A stretch of 64,000 nucleotides of DNA from NCBI RefSeq assembly GCF_019904135.1, contig NZ_JAIOGQ010000005.1:98968-162967 (forward strand), read 5' to 3'. Within the stretch, counting starts at the first letter, position 1, and each line of letters begins with the position of its first letter. The position numbers and the translations under genes were made by a program. Shown piece after piece: positions 58,507-64,000 of the stretch. The stretch comes from Paenibacillus caui. GTDB taxonomy: Bacteria; Bacillota; Bacilli; Paenibacillales; Paenibacillaceae. Under the pieces are notes generated by a model. That model saw only the letters and a program-made list of their open reading frames with translations. It did no database searches and had not been told where the DNA came from.

Positions 58507-59769
58507 TTGAAAGCAGAGATTATTGCCGTTGGAACCGAGTTATTGCTCGGGCAAATTGTGAACAGTAACGCCCGGTATCTATCTCAGGAATTGGCGGCGC
58601 TCGGAATTGACACCTTTTTTCAAACAGTGGTGGGCGATAACATGGATCGATTGCAGCAGGCGATCAAAACGGCGCAGGACCGGGCGGATATTCTGCTATT
58701 TACCGGCGGACTTGGACCTACCCAGGATGATCTGACCAAGGATGCGGTAGCAGCTGTGCTGGGGCGTTCCCTGCACATTGACCGTCTGGCGATGGATCAT
58801 GTGGAGCAGTTTTTCAAAGACCGTTCCCGGCCTATGACAGACAATAACAAGCGCCAGGCGCTTTCCATTGACGGAGCGGCTCCGCTGCCAAACCGGACCG
58901 GCCTTGCCATTGGCAATGCGCTGTCCGAAGACGGCAAATTTTACATACTTCTGCCCGGACCTCCCAAAGAAATGATTCCCATGTTCGAAGAAGAGGCAAA
59001 AACATGGATCATGCAGCATATTCTGACCGAGGAAAAGCCACTTTACTCCAAGATGCTTAAATTTGCCGGAATCGGCGAATCGGCGCTGGAGACGGAGCTG
59101 TTGGACCTGATCGAGGGCCAGACCGATCCTACTCTTGCCCCTTATGCGAAGGAAAGCGAAGTGACGGTGCGCATTTCGACGAAAGCGGCATCCGCTCAAG
59201 AAGCGATGGAGAGACTGGACGCGCTCGAAGCGACAATCCGGGACAGACTGCCTGAACATCTTTATGCAAGCGAGGATGTGCCGATCGAGAAAGTGATCAT
59301 CGATATGATGACCTTGCATGGTCTTACCGTGGGCGTAGCCGAAAGCTGCACAGGGGGCCTGCTGATGCAGAATTTAACTTCGATTCCTGGCAGTTCTGCT
59401 GCATTTAAAGGCGGAATTGTTTGCTACTCCAATGAAATGAAGGAGAAGCTGCTGAATGTGCCCCATGACCTTCTGGAGGGAGAAGAGGCCCCGGGAGCCG
59501 TAAGCCAGGAAACTGCAGCGGTGCTTGCAGAGCAGGTCCGGATGATTATGGACGCGGATTTTGGCTTGTCGGTTACTGGAGTTGCAGGCCCTGGCTTCTC
59601 CGAGCGAAAGCCGGTGGGACTAGTCTACATCGGATTGTCAGAACGTGGAGGGCAGACCGCAACCTTCAAGCTGAATCTTAAAGGCAATCGGGAAGCGATC
59701 CGGACACGGTCGGCCAAAACGATTTTGTATCACCTGTGGAGACGGCTGAACGAGCGCACAGGCGTTTAG
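58507..59769 (+). CDS. cinA: CinA-family competence/damage protein
   Basis: CinA combines a MoeA/MogA-like N-terminal domain (EIIAVGTELLLGQIVNSNARY, FTGGLGPTQDDLTKDA, LPGPPKEM) with a C-terminal nicotinamide-mononucleotide deamidase domain (VAESCTGGLLMQNLTSIPGS). 420 residues. TTG 58507 after GAAGGGG. Classically next to recA in Firmicutes, as here. Confidence 0.95.
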   Translation: MKAEIIAVGTELLLGQIVNSNARYLSQELAALGIDTFFQTVVGDNMDRLQQAIKTAQDRADILLFTGGLGPTQDDLTKDAVAAVLGRSLHIDRLAMDHVEQFFKDRSRPMTDNNKRQALSIDGAAPLPNRTGLAIGNALSEDGKFYILLPGPPKEMIPMFEEEAKTWIMQHILTEEKPLYSKMLKFAGIGESALETELLDLIEGQTDPTLAPYAKESEVTVRISTKAASAQEAMERLDALEATIRDRLPEHLYASEDVPIEKVIIDMMTLHGLTVGVAESCTGGLLMQNLTSIPGSSAAFKGGIVCYSNEMKEKLLNVPHDLLEGEEAPGAVSQETAAVLAEQVRMIMDADFGLSVTGVAGPGFSERKPVGLVYIGLSERGGQTATFKLNLKGNREAIRTRSAKTILYHLWRRLNERTGV

Positions 59770-59834
59770 ATTTTACACCCGCAATCATTCATTTTGCCAT
59801 TCGGTGAATTATGGTTTATAATGGTTTTTAGCGG

Positions 59835-59880
59835 AAGAACCGCAGCAACTTCTTGTCAAGTTCGCTGCGGTTCTTTTTTA
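59835..59880 (+). terminator. Rho-independent terminator between cinA and recA
   Basis: AGAACCGCAGC/GCTGCGGTTCT (perfect 11 bp), loop about 16 bases with further pairing, then TTTTTT. Confidence 0.85.
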
Positions 59881-59932
59881 TTGGAGGGTATACTTGATCA
59901 TTCACTTCAGAGGAGAGTGATAGGTAAAAAAA

Positions 59933-59946
59933 CGAATGTATGTTCG
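59933..59946 (+). promoter_or_regulatory. LexA (SOS) box of recA
   Basis: CGAATGTATGTTCG matches the Gram-positive SOS box CGAACnnnnGTTCG with one change (T for C at base 5). It lies 8 bases upstream of the -35, the usual place for the recA operator. Confidence 0.75.
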
Positions 59947-59954
59947 AAAAATGC

Positions 59955-59983
59955 TTGGCAAACGCTCCAAAACAAGGTATAAT
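59955..59983 (+). promoter_or_regulatory. Sigma-A promoter of recA
   Basis: TTGGCA (59955-59960), 17 bases, TATAAT (59978-59983). Confidence 0.75.
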
Positions 59984-60035
59984 TGCACTAGTAAGAACAG
60001 TTAGAGATATTTATTCTTATAAGGATGTGAGCTGA

Positions 60036-61097
60036 TTGTCAGATCGTCGTGCAGCGCTTGAAATGGCGCTTCGTCAAATAGAAAAGCAATTCGGTAAAGG
60101 TTCTATTATGAAGCTCGGGGAATCCACACATATGCAGGTGGAAATTGTTCCCAGCGGATCTTTGGCATTAGATATCGCACTTGGTACAGGAGGGTTTCCG
60201 CGCGGGCGGATTATTGAAGTATACGGACCGGAGTCTTCCGGTAAAACGACTGTAGCGCTTCATGCTATCGCAGAAGTTCAGAAGATTGGCGGACAAGCCG
60301 CTTTTATTGATGCGGAGCATGCTCTTGATCCATCTTATGCGGGCAAGCTCGGCGTAAATATTGATGAACTGCTTCTTTCCCAGCCGGATACGGGCGAGCA
60401 GGCGTTGGAAATTGCCGAAGCGCTTGTGCGGAGCGGCGCTGTAGATATCATTGTTATTGACTCGGTGGCTGCATTGGTGCCTAAAGCGGAAATTGAAGGA
60501 GAGATGGGTGACTCTCACGTCGGCCTTCAGGCAAGATTGATGTCGCAGGCTCTCCGCAAATTGTCGGGGGCCATCAGCAAATCCAAGACGATTGCGATCT
60601 TTATCAACCAGTTGCGCGAGAAAGTAGGCGTTATGTTTGGCAATCCGGAAACAACGCCGGGCGGCCGCGCTTTGAAATTCTATTCCACGGTTCGCCTTGA
60701 CGTCCGTCGTGTCGAAACCATCAAGATGGGGAACGATATGGTGGGCAACCGTACACGGATTAAAATTGTGAAGAATAAGGTGGCTCCGCCGTTCAAGCAA
60801 GCGGAAATCGATATTATGTACGGTGAAGGGATCTCCAGGGAAGGCAGTATCATCGATATCGGAGTTGAGCTGGATATCGTGGACAAGAGCGGCGCATGGT
60901 ATTCCTATAGCGGCGAACGTTTGGGACAGGGCCGTGAGAATGCGAAGCAATTTTTGAAAGAGCATAAGGAAGTTGCGAATGCGATCGAGCAGAAGATTCG
61001 TGAATCGAGCAATTTGTCTGCAGTCGTTCCTGTCGCTTCCTCGGAGGAACAAGAGGCCGACAGGCTGGAAGAGCAAGCGCTTTTCGAAGCAGAATAA
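60036..61097 (+). CDS. recA: Recombinase RecA
   Basis: RecA forms filaments on ssDNA for strand exchange and triggers LexA cleavage. Walker [12 protein letters not shown] near residue 65, the MAW-like EHALDP, Walker [16 protein letters not shown], and L2/QxNQLREK ([18 protein letters not shown]). 353 residues, acidic C-terminal tail. TTG 60036 after AAGGATGTGAG. Confidence 0.98.
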   Translation: MSDRRAALEMALRQIEKQFGKGSIMKLGESTHMQVEIVPSGSLALDIALGTGGFPRGRIIEVYGPESSGKTTVALHAIAEVQKIGGQAAFIDAEHALDPSYAGKLGVNIDELLLSQPDTGEQALEIAEALVRSGAVDIIVIDSVAALVPKAEIEGEMGDSHVGLQARLMSQALRKLSGAISKSKTIAIFINQLREKVGVMFGNPETTPGGRALKFYSTVRLDVRRVETIKMGNDMVGNRTRIKIVKNKVAPPFKQAEIDIMYGEGISREGSIIDIGVELDIVDKSGAWYSYSGERLGQGRENAKQFLKEHKEVANAIEQKIRESSNLSAVVPVASSEEQEADRLEEQALFEAE

Positions 61098-61109
61098 GAT
61101 ATTTATTTT

Positions 61110-61144
61110 AAGCGCTCTGGTCTAACATATCAGAGCGCTTTTTT
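61110..61144 (+). terminator. Rho-independent terminator after recA
   Basis: AAGCGCTCTG/CAGAGCGCTT perfect 10-bp stem, 11-base loop, then TTTT. Confidence 0.9.
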
Positions 61145-61195
61145 GGTATGAAATTGCGGTGATTGTCAAAGTTATAGAAGAGCGGGGTTAAAGGA

Positions 61196-61981
61196 ATGGA
61201 GAAATGGCAAAACCGCTGGAGAGAGCCTGGATACAGGGAAGAAGACCCAGGGATGGCGGAGGAGTATGAGCAGTCCCTAGGTAACGGACTATCTTCATTT
61301 CCGGATCATCTGGAGCTCGAGATTACAAGCGTCAAGCAGCTTAAAGGACGAGGCAGCCGCCAACGCTACCGTATTTGCTTTGGCGAGCATTTCCTCGAAG
61401 TCCATGAAGATGTAATGATCAAATACAGGATGATTAAAGGAAGCGCCTTCACGAAAGATGAACTGGTTGAGATTGTCCAGGGGGATGAGAAGCAGAAGGC
61501 TTATGCCGCGGGACTCGCTTACCTGAGCCGAAAGCCGCGGACAAATTACGAAATTGCTCTCAAATTGAAGGAAAAGGGCTGGGAAGAAAGCCTGATTGAA
61601 GAGATAACAGACCGGCTGAAGTGCGAGGGCCTGATCGATGATGCGCAGTACGCGCTAGAATGGACTCAGCAGCGCGTTCAAAACCATGGAAAAGGAAAGC
61701 TATGGATCAGACAGGAACTGCGCCGGAAGGGCATCTCCAAGCCTTACATTGAGGCTGCGCTCGGCAATGTCAGTGAAGCGGAAGAATTTGAGACCGCCAG
61801 GCAGCTGGCCGAGAAACGCTTAAGCCGCTTATCCGGGAACAAGGCTGATCATAAACGCAAGATTGCCGCTTTTTTGATCCGGCGCGGGTACAGCGGGGCT
61901 GTCGCATCCCGAGTTGTCAGAAATTTGAATGTTAGCGAAAGCCTGGATCCGGATGAAGAAGATTTTGAAACGTGGATGTAA
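61196..61981 (+). CDS. recX: RecA regulator RecX
   Basis: RecX modulates RecA filaments. 261 residues of tandem three-helix repeats: AYAAGLAYLSRKPRTNYEIALKL near 100, then GLIDDAQYALEW and GKLWIRQELRRKGI. An acidic N-terminal extension (about 1-45) is not typical. ATG 61196 after AAAGG; ATG 61253 is an alternative. Confidence 0.93.
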   Translation: MEKWQNRWREPGYREEDPGMAEEYEQSLGNGLSSFPDHLELEITSVKQLKGRGSRQRYRICFGEHFLEVHEDVMIKYRMIKGSAFTKDELVEIVQGDEKQKAYAAGLAYLSRKPRTNYEIALKLKEKGWEESLIEEITDRLKCEGLIDDAQYALEWTQQRVQNHGKGKLWIRQELRRKGISKPYIEAALGNVSEAEEFETARQLAEKRLSRLSGNKADHKRKIAAFLIRRGYSGAVASRVVRNLNVSESLDPDEEDFETWM

Positions 61982-62007
61982 TAATGGACGTTGCAACGTG
62001 TCATCGC

Positions 62008-62037
62008 TTGACAATTTCTTTGACTGAATAATAAAAT
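62008..62037 (+). promoter_or_regulatory. Sigma-A promoter before rny
   Basis: TTGACA (62008-62013, perfect), 18 bases, TAAAAT (62032-62037). It predicts a 250-base leader for rny. The recX-rny interval 61982-62291 holds no gene; it contains the palindrome at 62124. Confidence 0.6.
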
Positions 62038-62123
62038 GAACAAGAATCAGTATAGACAGAAGTCTCTTTTTCATTCCAAAAATGTGACCTCTATAAAGAT
62101 TCTTATCGCACGTTACCGAGGGT

Positions 62124-62136
62124 GGCCAGACTGGCC
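62124..62136 (+). other. Palindrome GGCCAGACTGGCC in rny leader
   Basis: Two 6-base arms around a central A. Too tight for a stable RNA hairpin, so a protein site is also possible. Confidence 0.35.
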
Positions 62137-62291
62137 GACGGGATACGTCGAACGCGCATGAAGCAGCATGTGCAGCTTATTGAATCGGCATGTTTATATC
62201 GATTCTTTGCATGATGATTATGTGAAACGTAATTTGACAACTGCACACTCCCAAGGAATACCTTGGAGAAAACAACGAGGAGGTGAAAGAT

Positions 62292-63833
62292 ATGCCCGTT
62301 TGGCTCTCGATCATTCTCGTTGTCGCCGCACTATTCTTTGGGTTCGGGATCGGATATTTTATCCGCAAATCTCTTGCAGAAGCTAAAATTTCCAGTGCAG
62401 AAGAAGCCGCGCTCCAGATTGTGGACAATGCGAGGAAAGAAGCAGAAGCACTGAAGAAAGAAACAGTTCTGGAGGCTAAAGATGAGATTCACAGACTCCG
62501 GACTGAAGCTGATAAAGACATTCGTGAACGTCGGAATGAATGCCAACGACAAGAAAGACGATTGTTGCAAAAAGAAGAGTCGCTGGATAAGAAACTGGAA
62601 TCGTTAGAACGCAAAGAAGAACAGATGGCCGGCAAGGAGAAGAGAATTGAAGAAACACAGCAGCAAATCGAACTGCTGTACAAGAAACAGCTAGCCGAGC
62701 TGGAGCGGATTTCGAATCTTACGATGGAGGATGCCCGAACCATCATCCTGAACAATGTGGAGCAGGAAGTTCGCCATGAAACCGCTCAGATGATCAAAGA
62801 TATTGAACAGCAGGCGAAGGAAGAAGCGGATAAGAAATCCCGCGAAATTATTACGCTGGCTATTCAGCGCTGTGCAGCCGATCACGTTGCGGAAACGACC
62901 GTATCGGTTGTTACATTGCCTAACGAAGAAATGAAAGGCCGGATTATCGGACGTGAGGGACGGAATATCCGCGCACTTGAAACGCTCACGGGTATTGATC
63001 TTATTATTGATGATACGCCTGAAGCGGTCATCCTCTCCGGATTCGATCCGATTCGCCGCGAAATTGCCCGTAACGCTCTTGAGAAGCTGGTAGCGGATGG
63101 ACGCATTCATCCGGCCCGGATTGAAGAGATGGTTGAAAAATCCCGCCGTGAGGTGGATGAACGAATTCGGGAATACGGGGAACAGGCTACGTTTGAGGTA
63201 GGCGTTCATGGTCTGCACCCGGATTTGATCAAGATTCTGGGACGTCTCAAGTTCCGGACAAGCTACGGCCAGAACGTGCTGAAGCACTCCATGGAAGTCG
63301 CGTATCTTGCAGGACTGATGGCAGGAGAGCTTGGAGAAGACATCGTTCTTGCCAAACGTTCAGGACTGCTGCATGATATCGGTAAAGCGCTGGACCATGA
63401 AGTGGAAGGATCCCATGTGGAAATCGGAGTGGAGCTGGCCAAGAAATACAAAGAGCATCCTGTTGTAATCAACAGTATTGCTTCGCACCATGGCGATGAG
63501 GAAGCCACTTCCGTGATCGCGATGCTTGTAGGCGCAGCCGATGCGTTGTCTGCAGCTCGTCCGGGAGCGCGCCGCGAAACGTTGGAAACGTATATTCGCC
63601 GGCTTGAGAAGCTGGAGGAGATCTCCGAATCGTTTGAGGGCGTCGAGAAGTCTTATGCGATCCAGGCAGGCCGTGAAGTGCGTGTCATGGTTCAACCGGA
63701 CAAGATTGATGATGCCGAAAGCTTCCGCCTCGCGAGGGACATTACGAAGACGATTGAAAATGAACTGGATTACCCGGGACATATTAAGGTCACGGTTATT
63801 CGCGAGACGCGTGCGGTAGAGTACGCGAAGTAA
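62292..63833 (+). CDS. rny: Ribonuclease Y
   Basis: RNase Y is the membrane-anchored endonuclease that starts mRNA decay in many Firmicutes. N-terminal membrane segment (about residues 3-25), long coiled coil (to about 190), KH domain ([19 protein letters not shown] near 216), HD domain ([17 protein letters not shown] near 360). 513 residues. ATG 62292 is 6 bases after AGGAGGTG; the in-frame GTG at 62283 lies in the site. Together with the RNase J gene, this window carries two major mRNA-decay nucleases and PNPase. Confidence 0.97.
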   Translation: MPVWLSIILVVAALFFGFGIGYFIRKSLAEAKISSAEEAALQIVDNARKEAEALKKETVLEAKDEIHRLRTEADKDIRERRNECQRQERRLLQKEESLDKKLESLERKEEQMAGKEKRIEETQQQIELLYKKQLAELERISNLTMEDARTIILNNVEQEVRHETAQMIKDIEQQAKEEADKKSREIITLAIQRCAADHVAETTVSVVTLPNEEMKGRIIGREGRNIRALETLTGIDLIIDDTPEAVILSGFDPIRREIARNALEKLVADGRIHPARIEEMVEKSRREVDERIREYGEQATFEVGVHGLHPDLIKILGRLKFRTSYGQNVLKHSMEVAYLAGLMAGELGEDIVLAKRSGLLHDIGKALDHEVEGSHVEIGVELAKKYKEHPVVINSIASHHGDEEATSVIAMLVGAADALSAARPGARRETLETYIRRLEKLEEISESFEGVEKSYAIQAGREVRVMVQPDKIDDAESFRLARDITKTIENELDYPGHIKVTVIRETRAVEYAK

Positions 63834-63848
63834 AGGAAATACGGTTCG

Positions 63849-63873
63849 AGCGGCCCTATTGGGCCGCTTTTTC
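63849..63873 (+). terminator. Rho-independent terminator after rny
   Basis: AGCGGCCC/GGGCCGCT perfect 8-bp stem, loop TATT, then TTTT. Confidence 0.9.
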
Positions 63874-63914
63874 ATAGTGGCTTAAGCCAGTTGAGCTCGC
63901 GAAGCGTGCGAAAC

Positions 63915-64000
63915 AAAAATCCACCCGCTATGCGGGTGGTGTAGTCCAGGCTTATAGCAAAAAACCACCTGATGCGAACGTTATAATAGAGTTGTTCAAG
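63915..64000 (+). mobile_element. Possible left end of an IS200/IS605-type element
   Basis: A perfect 8-bp hairpin, CCACCCGC/GCGGGTGG with loop TAT (63921-63939), lies in a stretch that looks unlike the flanking operon leaders. IS200/IS605 elements have subterminal imperfect hairpins like this instead of terminal repeats, and the AAAACCACCTGATG ... GAGTTGTTCAAG sequence that follows resembles what I recall from leaders of Firmicute IS200 transposases. TATAAT at 63982-63987 may be the transposase promoter. The transposase itself would be beyond the window. On the minus strand the hairpin is followed by ATTTTTG, so a terminator for a convergent gene is the alternative. Confidence 0.4.

Noticed and set aside
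59794..59982. 62-codon ORF between cinA and recA
   Set aside because: It spans a strong terminator, the SOS box and most of the recA promoter.
62234..62262. Second TTGACA-like promoter close to rny
   Set aside because: TTGACA at 62236 is followed at 17 bases only by AATACC; weaker than the promoter at 62008, so not listed.

Overview
The window is a 64 kb stretch of a low-to-mid GC Firmicute chromosome. Gene order, AGGAGG-type ribosome binding sites, frequent TTG/GTG starts, sporulation genes (dpaAB, spoIIIE, sleB, ylxY), PolC and a short 216-residue EF-Ts all point to Paenibacillus or a close relative in Paenibacillaceae. Every gene I can support is on the + strand; long minus-strand ORFs are shadows of conserved genes. 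I saw no tRNA, rRNA or CRISPR.

Layout. (1) 1-13.4 kb: the 3' part of a fla/che operon: flhA (cut by the window edge), flhF, flhG, cheB, cheA, cheW, cheC, cheD, a small membrane protein, sigD, then a FapA-domain protein, an unknown 108-residue protein, a SwrB/DUF6115-like protein and an MltG-like membrane protein. (2) 13.4-16.6 kb: rpsB, tsf, pyrH, frr. (3) 16.7-25.5 kb: uppS, cdsA, dxr, rseP, polC. (4) 25.5-34 kb: the rimP-nusA-rnpM-rplGA-infB-rbfA-nrnA-truB-ribF translation/transcription operon, preceded by a strong promoter and a leader hairpin that looks like a NusA-dependent attenuator. (5) 34-39.8 kb: rpsO, pnp, ylxY, an M16 protease, dut. (6) 39.9-43.9 kb: dpaA, dpaB, a wrecked asd, dapG, dapA (diaminopimelate/dipicolinate supply). 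(7) 44-50 kb: RNase J, tepA, ylzJ, spoIIIE. (8) 50-58.4 kb: sleB with a sigma-G type promoter, ymfF, ymfH, ymfI, ymfJ, ymfK, rodZ, yajQ, pgsA. (9) 58.5-64 kb: cinA, SOS-controlled recA, recX, rny, then what looks like the left end of an IS200/IS605 element running off the window.

Most of this is conserved core genome. The points worth attention are small: an asd relic between dpaB and dapG (two short asd fragments joined by a deletion); a possible H-type pseudoknot in the long RNase J leader; the rimP-nusA leader hairpin; a 24-codon ORF whose stop overlaps the pgsA start; the sigma-G promoter of sleB; an uncharacterised set of small genes around sigD; and the absence of proS and ylxP from positions where Bacillus subtilis has them. 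I found no convincing new defence, toxin or biosynthetic system. Promoter and structure calls were made by eye, without folding or database searches.
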